A stretch of 64,000 nt of DNA. Source: JAEYZM01 sp943372195. Lineage in GTDB: Bacteria; Bacteroidota; Bacteroidia; Sphingobacteriales; Sphingobacteriaceae. The translations under genes and the position numbers were made by a program. Below the pieces are notes generated by a model, which saw nothing but the letters and a program-made list of their open reading frames with translations, was not told the origin of the DNA and ran no database searches. The DNA lies in assembly GCA_943372195.1 (NCBI GenBank), contig CALRXS010000010.1, forward strand, positions 1 to 64,000, in the 5' to 3' direction. Positions 17,920 through 27,295 of the stretch are shown here, piece after piece (the stretch's first letter is position 1; the number at the start of each line of letters is the position of its first letter).

Positions 17920-18784
17920 TAAGCGTATCTGCTAAGTACAATAAATATTCTGCGAAGAAAAACCACCAAAATCTCTTATAATATTTGCGAACAGAATCAT
18001 AGTCGCTTAATTTAATACTGAAGGTATTGAGTATGAAAAGAGCCCATAATACAACATGACCATATTGTAAAAAATCATTTCCTTTGGTATTAATAAAGCT
18101 ATATAAATAAGCTATTGATACGATGATATTACCTATCACCAAAGCGTGTTTTGGTGAATAACTGATAGCTAAAGTATTGATCTTGAATTTCGCATCGCCT
18201 TCTATATCTGAAAGGTCTTTAAACCATGAAATGACTACACTGAATGCAATTACGAATATCGTTAATACTTCTGCATCATCAGTTAATTCTGATGATTCAT
18301 TCAATAAAAAATTAAACAATAAAAAGCCACCAGCATTTAATAAAACTCCTCTAACAGTTGAAATTGCTATAGCTGCAGATAAGTGATGTTTTTTAAGAAA
18401 AAATGGAGGCATAGAATAAGCCCAACCAATAAATGTTGATAATGCAACAATTACAAGTAGGTACATGCTTATATAAGCGGCAATTAGATAGCATATAATT
18501 AATGCTGAATACACAATTGTTTTAGCTTGTTTAAGGCTTAAAACACCAGCAGGTATGGGTAATTCTGGCTTGTTGATTTTATCGATTTCTATATCGGCAA
18601 CTTGATTAATACCTACAATAAACATATTACAAGTAATGCCTACGATTATAGATAGAAGTAATAATGTTATATCGAACGAATTTTTAATATCATATGCCAT
18701 CAAATACAAAGTGGTAATACTAATTACACTACCTATGATGGTATGAGGTCTACTGAATTTCCAGATAATTTTAATTGTTTTCAT
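17891..18784 (-). CDS. UbiA-superfamily prenyltransferase, homogentisate-prenyltransferase-like
   Basis: Membrane prenyltransferase of 297 residues with about eight to nine hydrophobic helices. The first aspartate-rich motif is NQVADIEIDKINKPELP (N60, D64, D68) and the second is KDLSDIEGDAKF (D190, D193, D197). The N-terminal SRPHTIIGS and the NKPELPIPAG segment resemble homogentisate phytyl/solanesyl transferases more than MenA or UbiA; this subgroup assignment is inference. It would transfer a polyprenyl diphosphate to an aromatic acceptor. Its ATG overlaps the upstream methyltransferase-like gene by 14 bp, so the two are translationally linked. It also overlaps the TonB receptor gene by 29 bp. 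Confidence 0.85.
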   Translation of the reverse strand: MKTIKIIWKFSRPHTIIGSVISITTLYLMAYDIKNSFDITLLLLSIIVGITCNMFIVGINQVADIEIDKINKPELPIPAGVLSLKQAKTIVYSALIICYLIAAYISMYLLVIVALSTFIGWAYSMPPFFLKKHHLSAAIAISTVRGVLLNAGGFLLFNFLLNESSELTDDAEVLTIFVIAFSVVISWFKDLSDIEGDAKFKINTLAISYSPKHALVIGNIIVSIAYLYSFINTKGNDFLQYGHVVLWALFILNTFSIKLSDYDSVRKYYKRFWWFFFAEYLLYLADTLIKIYPSIVN

Positions 18785-19463
18785 GGTTGATACTGATAAC
18801 TATTAAGGTTCTAATATCTTTTTTTAATCGTTGAACTTTAACATATGGATGATTGCAAAATAACAATAGATATTGATTCAAACTACGAGATTTTAAAACA
18901 GAAATAACCCCGTCGTAGCTAATATTTATTATGTTTAATGGTATGATATAAGTAAAAAATAATCTTTTTAAAGAAAATGGTTTTATAAAAGGTGTTAGCA
19001 GGATGGTACCGATGATTGTGGCGAAGAGCACTTTTAAAATAAAGAAAGCAGTAGGTTCTAATATTTCTACAAAATAAGCTTGGGCATCGGCTTCTTTAAG
19101 TTTTTCAACTATTTTTTTCTTTTCATTATCGTCAAAATGATGAAAAGCGTTAAACATGGTATAGGCGAATTTACTGTTATAGTTTGCATCTAAGACATCT
19201 AATTTTTCAATATTCTCATAACTCGGATATTTGTCGCTTAATACTAAATCACTAAAGCAATTTGTAGATTTAAAAATAGTACTAGCGGGCTCGGCACTTC
19301 CTGAGCAAAGGTCATACTGAAATTTAGATTTAATATTTTCTTCATTAAGGTATTCAATAAATCCTTGGTAAATGTTAAATTTTGAAACTACAAATCCTAT
19401 AAAATCAGTTTGGTATTTTCGTAAAGTAGCTGGAAACCAAGGATAATCTTCAAGTTCTTTCAT
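18771..19463 (-). CDS. Membrane-associated class I SAM methyltransferase-like protein
   Basis: Protein of 230 residues that I assign only tentatively. FQYDLCSGSAEPASTIF near residue 48 looks like a Rossmann motif I (DxCSGSAEP in place of DxGxGxG). LSDKYP at about 74 fits the acidic end of strand 2, and YTMFNAFHHFDDNEKKKIVEKLKE at about 100 fits motif IV-VI of methyltransferases. A long hydrophobic region at about 130-175 suggests membrane association, and a basic C-terminus follows. Its end overlaps the UbiA-type prenyltransferase start by 14 bp, suggesting that it methylates the prenylated product. It may instead be an inactive relative. Confidence 0.65.
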   Translation of the reverse strand: MKELEDYPWFPATLRKYQTDFIGFVVSKFNIYQGFIEYLNEENIKSKFQYDLCSGSAEPASTIFKSTNCFSDLVLSDKYPSYENIEKLDVLDANYNSKFAYTMFNAFHHFDDNEKKKIVEKLKEADAQAYFVEILEPTAFFILKVLFATIIGTILLTPFIKPFSLKRLFFTYIIPLNIINISYDGVISVLKSRSLNQYLLLFCNHPYVKVQRLKKDIRTLIVISINHENN

Positions 19464-19522
19464 TAAATTACAATCTTATGCTCTTTTTAAAGATACTACA
19501 TTTCTACCTTAAATAATTCTAT

Positions 19523-19530
19523 TACATTTG
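19523..19530 (+). promoter_or_regulatory. serC promoter -7 element
   Basis: TACATTTG matches the Bacteroidota -7 consensus exactly, 20 bp before the serC ATG. The expected -33 position carries TTT rather than TTG. Confidence 0.6.
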
Positions 19531-19549
19531 CATAACAAATATAATAAGC

Positions 19550-20620
19550 ATGCAACATCACAATTTTGGTGCAGGTCCCTGCATTTTACCGAAAGAAGTT
19601 TTCGAAGAAGCAGCACAAGCTGTATTATCATGGGGAAACACAGGTTTATCAATTTTAGAGATTTCACACAGAACACCCGAGTTTGAAGCTGTAGTCGCAG
19701 AAGCTTGCTCTTTAATAAAAGAGTTAATGAATGTGCCTGAAAACTATAAGGTAATTTTCGTTCAAGGTGGAGCTAGCCAACAATTTGGCATGGTACCTAT
19801 GAATTTATTAAATGAGAATGAAAGTGCGGCATATTTAGATACTGGTGTTTGGGCAAATAAAGCAATCAAAGAAGCAAAGTTATTTGGTAATGTAAATGTG
19901 GTAGCAAGCTCTAAAGAGAGTAATTATACTTTCATACCGAAAGATTATAATATTCCTACTGATTCTAAATATTTCCATTGCACTTCTAATAATACTATTT
20001 ATGGTACCCAGATGAAATCTTTCCCAAAGACTTTGGTACCTATGGTATGTGATATGTCATCAGACATTATGAGTAGAGAAGTTAATGTTGCAGATTTTGA
20101 CTTCATATATGCTGGTGCTCAAAAAAATATTGGTCCGGCTGGTAGCACTGTTGTTATCGTTAAAGAAGAAATCTTAGGCAAAGTAGATCGCAAAATTACT
20201 GCGATGCTAGATTATAAAATCCATATTGAAGGAGAGTCAATGTATAATACTCCTCCGGTATTCGCTATTTACGTAGCCATGTTAAATTTAAGATGGTTAA
20301 AAAAACAAGGCGGAGTGAAAGAGATGGAGAGAAGAAATAATGCGAAAGCAGAATTATTATACTCAGAAATTGATCGCAATTCATTATTCCAAGGTACTTG
20401 TGCTGTTGAAGATCGTTCGCATATGAACATTTGTTTTGTTATGAATGACTCGAGTTTAGAAAAAGAATTTTTGAAAATGGCAGAGGCTGCGGGTTGTATC
20501 GGATTAAAAGGGCATAGAAGTGTAGGCGGATTTAGAGCATCTATGTATAATGCATTACCTATTGAAAGTGTACAAGCATTAGTAGATGTTATGAAAACAT
20601 TTGAGAAAAATAATCAATAA
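19550..20620 (+). CDS. serC: 3-phosphoserine/phosphohydroxythreonine aminotransferase
   Basis: PLP-dependent class V aminotransferase of 356 residues that makes phosphoserine from 3-phosphohydroxypyruvate. The N-terminal NFGAGPCILPKEVFEEAA and LSILEISHRTPEF are typical, GGASQQFGM binds the cofactor phosphate, and the PLP Lys is K192 in YAGAQKNIGPAG. The C-terminal GHRSVGGFRASMYNAL holds substrate-binding Arg and His residues. It is followed after 5 bp by serA and then DUF1015, a conserved Bacteroidota cluster for serine synthesis. Confidence 0.97.
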   Translation: MQHHNFGAGPCILPKEVFEEAAQAVLSWGNTGLSILEISHRTPEFEAVVAEACSLIKELMNVPENYKVIFVQGGASQQFGMVPMNLLNENESAAYLDTGVWANKAIKEAKLFGNVNVVASSKESNYTFIPKDYNIPTDSKYFHCTSNNTIYGTQMKSFPKTLVPMVCDMSSDIMSREVNVADFDFIYAGAQKNIGPAGSTVVIVKEEILGKVDRKITAMLDYKIHIEGESMYNTPPVFAIYVAMLNLRWLKKQGGVKEMERRNNAKAELLYSEIDRNSLFQGTCAVEDRSHMNICFVMNDSSLEKEFLKMAEAAGCIGLKGHRSVGGFRASMYNALPIESVQALVDVMKTFEKNNQ

Positions 20621-20625
20621 TTGAA

Positions 20626-21576
20626 ATGAAGATATTAGCAAACGACGGTATTGACCCAATTGGTAAAAGAATGTTAGAAGAAGCTGGTTTTACAGTTGAC
20701 ACTAACAATATACCACAAGATCAATTGAAAGATAGATTAAATGAATACGATGCTGTAACTGTAAGATCAGCTACAAAAATTCGTAAAGACTTAATCGACG
20801 CTTGCACAAATATAAAACTAATTGGCAGAGGTGGAGTGGGAATGGATAATATTGATGTTGACTATGCTCGATCAAAAGGTATTGCTGTAGTTAATACTCC
20901 AGCTGCATCATCTTTATCAGTAGCAGAATTAGTATTTGCACATTTCTTTTCTGGAGTAAGATTTTTGCAAGATTCAAATAGAGAAATGCCACAAAGAGGT
21001 GATTCTGCATTCAATGAATTGAAGAAAAATTATGCAAAGGGAATTGAACTTAGAGGTAAAACTTTAGGGATTTTAGGTTTCGGTAGAATTGGAAGAGAAG
21101 CTGCTAAAATTGCATACGGATTAGGGATGAATATTATGGCATATGATTTATTTGAATTCAATGCTGAGACTGAAATTTCATTTGCAGATAATCAAACAAT
21201 AAGATTCAAAGTACAAGTTGCAACAAAAGAAGAAGTATTGAAAAATGCTGATTTTATTACCTTGCATGTACCTGCAGTTGATGGTAAAGCTGTTATTGGA
21301 GCAGATGAATTAGCCATGATGAAGAAAGGTGCATCATTAGTAAATTGTGCAAGAGGCGGGGTAGTAGATGAGCTAGCATTGATAGAAAGTTTAAACGCTA
21401 ATCATATTTCATTTGCGGGTTTAGATGTGTTCGACAATGAACCAAATCCGCAGAAAGCAATTTTATCACACGCTAAAATTTCTTTAAGTCCGCATATTGG
21501 TGCCGCTACCAACGAAGCACAAGAGCGTATCGGAGTTGAATTAGCTCAAAGAATTATTGAAGAATTAAAGAAATAG
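20626..21576 (+). CDS. serA: D-3-phosphoglycerate dehydrogenase (short form, no ACT domain)
   Basis: NAD-dependent 2-hydroxyacid dehydrogenase of 316 residues, first enzyme of serine synthesis. The NAD-binding loop is TLGILGFGRIGREAAKIA. The catalytic set is NCARGGVVDE (Arg), a Glu in the VFDNEP region and the His of LSPHIGAATNEAQ. It ends after the catalytic domain, without the regulatory ACT or ASB domain of E. coli SerA, so serine feedback through ACT is not expected. It starts 5 bp after serC and ends 3 bp before the DUF1015 gene. Confidence 0.93.
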   Translation: MKILANDGIDPIGKRMLEEAGFTVDTNNIPQDQLKDRLNEYDAVTVRSATKIRKDLIDACTNIKLIGRGGVGMDNIDVDYARSKGIAVVNTPAASSLSVAELVFAHFFSGVRFLQDSNREMPQRGDSAFNELKKNYAKGIELRGKTLGILGFGRIGREAAKIAYGLGMNIMAYDLFEFNAETEISFADNQTIRFKVQVATKEEVLKNADFITLHVPAVDGKAVIGADELAMMKKGASLVNCARGGVVDELALIESLNANHISFAGLDVFDNEPNPQKAILSHAKISLSPHIGAATNEAQERIGVELAQRIIEELKK

Positions 21577-21579
21577 TTA

Positions 21580-22815
21580 ATGCCGAAAATTAGAGCATTT
21601 AAAGGACTTTTACCAGATAAAGAAAAGGTTTTGCAAGTTATTGCAAAACCTTTTGATCAATTTTATACTGAAGAGGCAAAAGCTATACTTCAAACAAATC
21701 CTTATTCTTTCTTACATACTATTGAACCTTTAATCGATAACCCCTATTTACGTGGATCGAGAGAAGAAATAATTTTTCAAAAAGCCAAGGAGTTTTTCGA
21801 TGAATTTGTAGATGATAAAATATTAATGCAAGATGAAAAAGAATGTATTTATGTTTATCGTACTTATAACAAAGGACATTGGCAAACTGGTATTTGGTGT
21901 GTAACAGCAATTGATGATTATCTAGATAATACTTTAAGAAAACACGAACATACTAGAGCTGATCGTGAAAAAGATTTAATAGAGTATCTAGATAATACAG
22001 GCATTGATGCTAATCCGGTTTTAGTGACCTACCAAGGTTCTGATGTTATCAATAACATTCTATCAGCAAAAACATCTATAGCACCTATTTTTGATTTTAC
22101 TGCCGATGAGCAACAACATCAATTATGGCGTATCGACGATGAGAATTCAATTCTATTAATTGTTGATGAGTTTAGAAAGTTAAATGCATCTTATATAGCA
22201 GACGGACATCATCGCGCTGCTGCTGCTTCTTTAGCGGGCATACAGCGTAGAAAAAATAATTTAAGACATAGAGGTCATGAAGAGTACAACTTCTTTAGTA
22301 CCCTCTATTTTTCATTCGATCAATTATTAGTTTTTGAATTTCAAAGAGTAGTAGCTGATTTAAATGGAATGACGAAAGAAAACTTTTTATTAGAACTAGC
22401 CAATACATTTGGAGTTCAAAAAGTGAATGAGTCAAAGCCTGAACAGCCACATAGTTTCACTATGTATCTCGATAATGAATGGTATTTACTAAGTATACCT
22501 CATACCTTATTACAAGATTCTTCAGAGGTAGATAAGCTGGATGTTAGCGTACTTCAAAATAAAATACTTGAACCATTATTAGGTATAAATGACCCAAGAA
22601 GAGATAAGCGAATTAAATTTATTGGGGGATTGGTACCTATCAAACAAATCACTGAGATGGTAGATACCAATGTGATGAAAGTTGCATTCTTCTTACATCC
22701 GACATCTATAAAAGAATTAATAGATGTTGCTGATGCAGGAGAGGTTATGCCACCTAAATCAACTTGGTTTGAACCAAAGCTTCATTGTGGCTTATTAGTA
22801 CATAAAGTAGATTAA
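21580..22815 (+). CDS. DUF1015 family protein linked to serine biosynthesis
   Basis: Protein of 411 residues from the DUF1015 family (SerC/SerA-associated in Bacteroidota and others). The family N-terminus is visible as IRAFKGLLPDKEKVLQVIAKPFD, and the highly conserved central YIADGHHRAAAASLA motif lies near residue 205-220. The family is related in fold to ParB/sulfiredoxin-like kinases, and some members have been discussed as serine kinases; that activity is not proven for this protein. Its position directly after serC and serA, with 3 bp spacing, supports a role in serine metabolism. The stop overlaps the convergent SRPBCC gene by 4 bp. Confidence 0.9.
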   Translation: MPKIRAFKGLLPDKEKVLQVIAKPFDQFYTEEAKAILQTNPYSFLHTIEPLIDNPYLRGSREEIIFQKAKEFFDEFVDDKILMQDEKECIYVYRTYNKGHWQTGIWCVTAIDDYLDNTLRKHEHTRADREKDLIEYLDNTGIDANPVLVTYQGSDVINNILSAKTSIAPIFDFTADEQQHQLWRIDDENSILLIVDEFRKLNASYIADGHHRAAAASLAGIQRRKNNLRHRGHEEYNFFSTLYFSFDQLLVFEFQRVVADLNGMTKENFLLELANTFGVQKVNESKPEQPHSFTMYLDNEWYLLSIPHTLLQDSSEVDKLDVSVLQNKILEPLLGINDPRRDKRIKFIGGLVPIKQITEMVDTNVMKVAFFLHPTSIKELIDVADAGEVMPPKSTWFEPKLHCGLLVHKVD

Positions 22816-23207
22816 TTTTCTTCTTCGAAAAACTCTTCTAAAGCGCCAAAGTATGCATCGTTCCATCCATCTACGAATGAATCATATTCATCTGCTGGTA
22901 TGTTCACATGATTTAATTCAACAGAAGTACTACCCGCTCTTTTACCTGGGTGAAGTTTAATAGTTACGATTGATTCATCAGTAACACCATCAAAGTACCA
23001 TTGTTGAACTATTTTTTTGTTTACTTCAAACTCAAGATTTTTACCTACGATATCACCGTTCCATAATGAAAATTCAGAGCCAGGTTCTGTACTCATTTCA
23101 GCTTCGGCACCTGACCATAAATAGATGGTCGTCGGATTAGTTAAAGCTAAGTACACTTGCTCTGGTTCAGTTGGTAATTCGTAATATTTTTTGAAGTTTT
23201 TGAACAT
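22812..23207 (-). CDS. SRPBCC/START-like domain protein
   Basis: Cytoplasmic protein of 131 residues from the ATG at 23207 (MFKNFKKYYELPTEPEQVYLAL). A longer frame from TTG at 23243 would overlap the upstream MBL gene and is rejected. The fold signature is EPEQVYLALTNPTTIYLWSG at the start, KKIVQQWYFDG in the middle and a final amphipathic helix with WNDAYFGALEEFFEEE, as in AHSA1/START-like proteins. These bind hydrophobic ligands or act as co-chaperones; no ligand can be named. It starts 4 bp after the MBL-fold gene stop and is probably cotranscribed with it. Confidence 0.85.
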   Translation of the reverse strand: MFKNFKKYYELPTEPEQVYLALTNPTTIYLWSGAEAEMSTEPGSEFSLWNGDIVGKNLEFEVNKKIVQQWYFDGVTDESIVTIKLHPGKRAGSTSVELNHVNIPADEYDSFVDGWNDAYFGALEEFFEEEN

Positions 23208-23211
23208 AAAA

Positions 23212-24612
23212 TTATAATTGGTAGGCTTTACCCTTGATTGCAATTTCGGTATTAATTCCCATTAATTCAATATTAGTTTGCAAGGCCTCCATTGAATTTC
23301 TCTCACCATGAACTAAAAACACTTTTTTCAATTTAGTTTTATCAATTGCTTTTACATAATTCATTAAATCTTCATGATCTGCGTGTGCAGATAATAAATC
23401 TGTTTGCTTTATACCTGCAAATACTGATAGTTCACGTCCGTTGATTTTTACCACTGGCACACCATCTAATAATCTTCTACCTAATGTACCTTTAGCACAA
23501 TAGCCAATGAATAACATATTAGCATAATAGTTTTGAATATTATGGTATAGGTGGTCTTGTATTCTCCCTCCTTCTAACATACCTGCAGATGAAATGATGA
23601 TACAGGGTTCAAAGTAACTTGCGATTTGCTTACTTTCTTTTAAAGTCTCTACGTATTTAAGTCCGTCGAACTCAAATTCATCTCCAAATTTTTTGAAAAA
23701 ATCTTGCGCTTCATCATTCAGCAAAGCATGATGTTTTCTATATATTTCAGTACCTGCAATCGACATGGGTGAGTCGACAAATATTTTAACAGGAGCTAAT
23801 TTTTTCTCGTTGAATAATTTATGAAGTGAATATACTAAAGCTTGGGTTCTACCTATACTGAATGCTGGAATTATTAATCTACCCGGTTGCTTTACACAAG
23901 TATCATTGATCGTTTCTATCAACACTTCTTCAATCGTTTTATCTTTTGAATGCAAACGACCACCATAAGTTGATTCTGTGATTAAATAATCAATATCATT
24001 TAAAGTTTCAGGGTCAGAGAGAATCGGATAATTTTTTCTGCCAATATCACCCGAGAAGGCTATCGATTTATTTGTACCATCCTCAGTAACATAAAAAACT
24101 ACACTCGCAGCACCTAGTAAATGTCCGCTCGGTATCAACTCTAAACTCAACTCATTACTTATTTCAAATCTTTTATGAAATGGTATGGTAACGAATCTAT
24201 CAACGGCATCCATCACATGTTTATGCAAATACAATGGTCGCTCATGAAATTCGTTTTTACCTCTTTTGAATTTTTTCGATTTGCTTTTCTTGGCTTTCTC
24301 TACAAAAATATTAACTGAGTCGGCCATTAATAATTCTGCTAAATCTTTAGTCGCAGTGGTACTAATTATCTGCCCTTCATAACCATGTTTAATAATAGTA
24401 GGGAGATTACCACTATGGTCTATATGTGCATGTGTTAATACAATTAAATCAATTTCATTTACATCAAATGGAAAACCATCATTATCTAATGGCTTTTTGT
24501 TATTATCATAATCAAGTCCGCAGTCAATCAATACTGTGTATCCACTGCTTAACTTAAGCATATGCATACTACCCGTAACTTGTTCAGCGGCGCCCCAACT
24601 AATAAATTCCAT
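23212..24612 (-). CDS. Beta-CASP metallo-beta-lactamase-fold RNase-like protein
   Basis: Protein of 466 residues with an MBL fold, a beta-CASP insertion and an RMMBL C-terminal motif, as in CPSF73/Ysh1-like processing nucleases. Metal-binding motif LTHAHIDHSGNLP lies at about 58-70, GHLLGAASVVF and SGDIGRKNYPIL follow, and LITESTYGGRLH precedes the beta-CASP segment. Near the end ISSAGMLEGGRIQDHL, LSAHADHEDL and VFLVHGE supply the remaining ligands. It probably cleaves RNA in the cytoplasm; the RNA target is unknown. It directly abuts the ABC transporter gene upstream (stop and start adjacent) and is followed by the SRPBCC gene. Confidence 0.92.
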   Translation of the reverse strand: MEFISWGAAEQVTGSMHMLKLSSGYTVLIDCGLDYDNNKKPLDNDGFPFDVNEIDLIVLTHAHIDHSGNLPTIIKHGYEGQIISTTATKDLAELLMADSVNIFVEKAKKSKSKKFKRGKNEFHERPLYLHKHVMDAVDRFVTIPFHKRFEISNELSLELIPSGHLLGAASVVFYVTEDGTNKSIAFSGDIGRKNYPILSDPETLNDIDYLITESTYGGRLHSKDKTIEEVLIETINDTCVKQPGRLIIPAFSIGRTQALVYSLHKLFNEKKLAPVKIFVDSPMSIAGTEIYRKHHALLNDEAQDFFKKFGDEFEFDGLKYVETLKESKQIASYFEPCIIISSAGMLEGGRIQDHLYHNIQNYYANMLFIGYCAKGTLGRRLLDGVPVVKINGRELSVFAGIKQTDLLSAHADHEDLMNYVKAIDKTKLKKVFLVHGERNSMEALQTNIELMGINTEIAIKGKAYQL

Positions 24613-26427
24613 TTAAATATCTTGTAATTGTAATTGACTTAAATACTTATATAAACCTGAATCATTCAACATTAATTCTGCATGTGTACCTTGTTCCATC
24701 ACTTTACCTTGATCAATAACTAATATTTGATCAGCCTCACGAATGGTTGATAATCGATGTGCAATTATGATGGATGTTCTATCTTTCATTAATATCTCAA
24801 GTGCTTCTTGCACTAATCTTTCTGATTCTGAATCTAAGCTACTAGTAGCTTCATCTAGAATTAAAATACTCGGATTCTTAAGCAATGCGCGCGCAATGGC
24901 TATACGTTGTCTTTGTCCGCCCGATAATTTAATTCCCCTCTCACCAACCAATGTATCATAACCTTCAGGGAAGCCTGAGATGAATTGATGCGCATTAGCT
25001 TTTTTAGCTGCTTCGATAATTTCCTCATCGCTAGAATTTATTTTTCCGTAAGCGATATTTTCTTTAATGCTTCCACCAAATAATAAAACATCTTGAGGTA
25101 CGATGGCAATTTGATTTCTAATATCTGTAATGCTAAACTCAGTACTTGATTTACCATCGAATAAAATTTCACCTTGATCGATATCATAGAATTTTAATAG
25201 GAGAGAGGCTAGGGTAGATTTTCCGGCGCCACTGGGGCCTACAATTGCTATGCGTTCACCAGCATTAGCTTTGAAATTTATTTCTTTTAATACTTCTACT
25301 TCTTTTCTAGAAGGGTATGCGAAGGCTACATTCTTAAACTCAATATTGCCTGATATTTTTTGATCAATTTTACCTTGTTGACTGTCGATGCTAATCTCTT
25401 CATTTTTTTCATGAAGTAATTCTATCACTCTCTCTGTTGCACCAAATGTTTTTTGCAGTTGTGTATAAAGCTCAGCAAAACTACCCATTGCTGCACCTAC
25501 GAAAGTAGAGTACAATATGAAGGATGTTAGATCTCCGATAGTAATCTCGCCAGCTTGAACTAAGCCTGAGCCATACCAAACTACTGCTACAATTGCACCA
25601 AATAAACTGAAGATAATGAATGAAGCAAATGCCCCTCTAAATTTAGCACCCCTTAATGCAAGAGCCACTACTTTGTCCATCGATGAACGATAACGTCTTG
25701 TTTCATACGACTCGTTCACAAAGGCTTTAACATTACTGATGCCCTGTAATGTCTCCTCAACAATTACATTTGAATCAGCTAACTGGTCTTGAGCTTTGCG
25801 AGAAATTTTACGAATGTATCTACCAAATATTACTGCTGCCGCGACTAATACCGGGAATATAGATAACATCATTATGGTTAGCTTACCTGAAACTAAACTC
25901 AATGCTATAACACCACCAATAAACGTAATTATTTGACGAAGTATTTCTGCGATAGTAGTAGTAATACTGTCTTGAATTTGCGATAAATCAGCTGATATTC
26001 TAGAGTTTAATTCACCTACTCTTCTTTGAGAGAAAAAACTCATCGGTAGGGTAACCAATTTATAATAAGTGTCTTTTCTAAGGTCGGCTAATGATTTTTC
26101 TGCTACTTCAACAAACCATATAACTCTGAAAAAAGAAAATACTGATTGAACTAAGAGAATGCCTAAAATAACTAAGGCTATTTGGTTAATATTTGATAAA
26201 CCCTTGCTTAAAGTTGCAGCATCTATCAGCATACCCATAGCCTTTGGGAAAGCCAATGATGATAAACTAGATAAGATGAGAAATAAAATACCTATACTAA
26301 ATTTAAGCTTATAAGGCTTTAAGTAAGAGGTTAATGCTATTACGTGTTTAAGAGAATCTTTGTTGATTTTTGCTTTCGGTAGCTCCGCTTCTGCTGCATT
26401 TCCACTATTCAGTCTAGCTCTGGCCAT
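24613..26427 (-). CDS. ABC exporter half-transporter (MsbA/MDR-like)
   Basis: Membrane ABC half-transporter of 604 residues: a six-helix permease (about 30-330) followed by an ATPase domain (about 355-600). Walker A is GPSGAGKST, the Q-loop region is QIAIVPQDVLLFGG, the signature is LSGGQRQRIA, Walker B is ILILDEATSSLD and the switch His is in IIIAHRLST. It should work as a homodimer that exports a lipid or hydrophobic compound; the cargo is not predictable. The N-terminal leader MARARLNSGNAAEAELPKA is slightly longer than usual. It abuts the beta-CASP gene and is divergent from the MbnP-like gene. Confidence 0.95.
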   Translation of the reverse strand: MARARLNSGNAAEAELPKAKINKDSLKHVIALTSYLKPYKLKFSIGILFLILSSLSSLAFPKAMGMLIDAATLSKGLSNINQIALVILGILLVQSVFSFFRVIWFVEVAEKSLADLRKDTYYKLVTLPMSFFSQRRVGELNSRISADLSQIQDSITTTIAEILRQIITFIGGVIALSLVSGKLTIMMLSIFPVLVAAAVIFGRYIRKISRKAQDQLADSNVIVEETLQGISNVKAFVNESYETRRYRSSMDKVVALALRGAKFRGAFASFIIFSLFGAIVAVVWYGSGLVQAGEITIGDLTSFILYSTFVGAAMGSFAELYTQLQKTFGATERVIELLHEKNEEISIDSQQGKIDQKISGNIEFKNVAFAYPSRKEVEVLKEINFKANAGERIAIVGPSGAGKSTLASLLLKFYDIDQGEILFDGKSSTEFSITDIRNQIAIVPQDVLLFGGSIKENIAYGKINSSDEEIIEAAKKANAHQFISGFPEGYDTLVGERGIKLSGGQRQRIAIARALLKNPSILILDEATSSLDSESERLVQEALEILMKDRTSIIIAHRLSTIREADQILVIDQGKVMEQGTHAELMLNDSGLYKYLSQLQLQDI

Positions 26428-26554
26428 ATATATTATTCAATTATTAATAAACTCACTAACAAAATAATTGTTTTAATGTTAATTTGTAGGGCAAACCTAC
26501 GCAATATTATACTATTCTGTGGTTGTTTGGTACGATTTTAGAGCTAATTTGGTC

Positions 26555-27295
26555 ATGAAAAAGTTATTTTTTGCATTAATACTTTCAGTAACACTTATAT
26601 CTTGTGAAGATGATAAGCCTATAGATACTCAAAGTTCATCGGTTGTTTTTAATTTCAAACATCTTTATAAACAAGAAAGCTTAAGTATAAGAAATGATAA
26701 TCAATTAGTTTATAACACTCAAACCAATAATGCTTACAATGTTAAATCGTTAAAGTATTACGTATCTAAATTAACTTTAGAGAATGCTAATGGTGCTTTA
26801 TATGACGTAAACATGTATAAGTTGATTAATGCAGCAGAGGGACAAAATTTTACGCAATACGTTTTAAATAATGTACCATCCGGAGTATATAAAAAATTAC
26901 ATTTTATTTTTGGAATAGATTCTACTAGAAATGTACTCTTAGGATTACCAAATAATTCAGAAACGAATTCGATGGAGTGGCCAATTGTTTTAGGTGGAGG
27001 TTACCATTTTATGATGTTGGAAGGTGTATTTAGAAAAGCTGATTCAAACTTATCGGGTTATGCAATACATTTAGGCAAGAGCCCAAATCAGTACAAAGCA
27101 AGTTTTAATATTGATTTAGATATGACTGTATCGAATACTAGAAACATTGATATTATTATGAATGTAGATCAGTGGTTTGATGGTATAAATAAAGTAAATT
27201 TGAACGATGGTTATGGTTATATAATGGAAGACAGCTTGAAGCAATTGCAGTTTAAGCAAAATGCTAGTAGCGTTTTTTCAATTGAACAGAAATGA
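26555..27295 (+). CDS. MbnP-like putative copper-binding lipoprotein
   Basis: Exported lipoprotein of 246 residues, from the ATG at 26555 (MKKLFFALILSVTLISC, lipidated at Cys17); an upstream GTG extension from 26519 has no signal logic. The sequence matches the MbnP family pattern: an early FNFKHLYKQE strand, YNVKSLKYYVSKL, GVYKKLHFIFGID, MEWPIVLGGGYHFMMLEG and a late MNVDQWFDG. Trp142 and Trp207, and His36, His116, His151 and His172, are candidate modified or metal-binding residues. It overlaps the di-haem peroxidase gene by 4 bp (ATGA), the known pairing of MbnP with MauG-like MbnH. Metal binding is inferred from the family. Confidence 0.85.
   Translation: MKKLFFALILSVTLISCEDDKPIDTQSSSVVFNFKHLYKQESLSIRNDNQLVYNTQTNNAYNVKSLKYYVSKLTLENANGALYDVNMYKLINAAEGQNFTQYVLNNVPSGVYKKLHFIFGIDSTRNVLLGLPNNSETNSMEWPIVLGGGYHFMMLEGVFRKADSNLSGYAIHLGKSPNQYKASFNIDLDMTVSNTRNIDIIMNVDQWFDGINKVNLNDGYGYIMEDSLKQLQFKQNASSVFSIEQK

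Noticed and set aside
26486..26500. Small inverted repeat GTAGG-GCAAA-CCTAC upstream of the MbnP-like gene as an operator
   Set aside because: Five-bp arms occur often by chance and no promoter could be placed relative to it.
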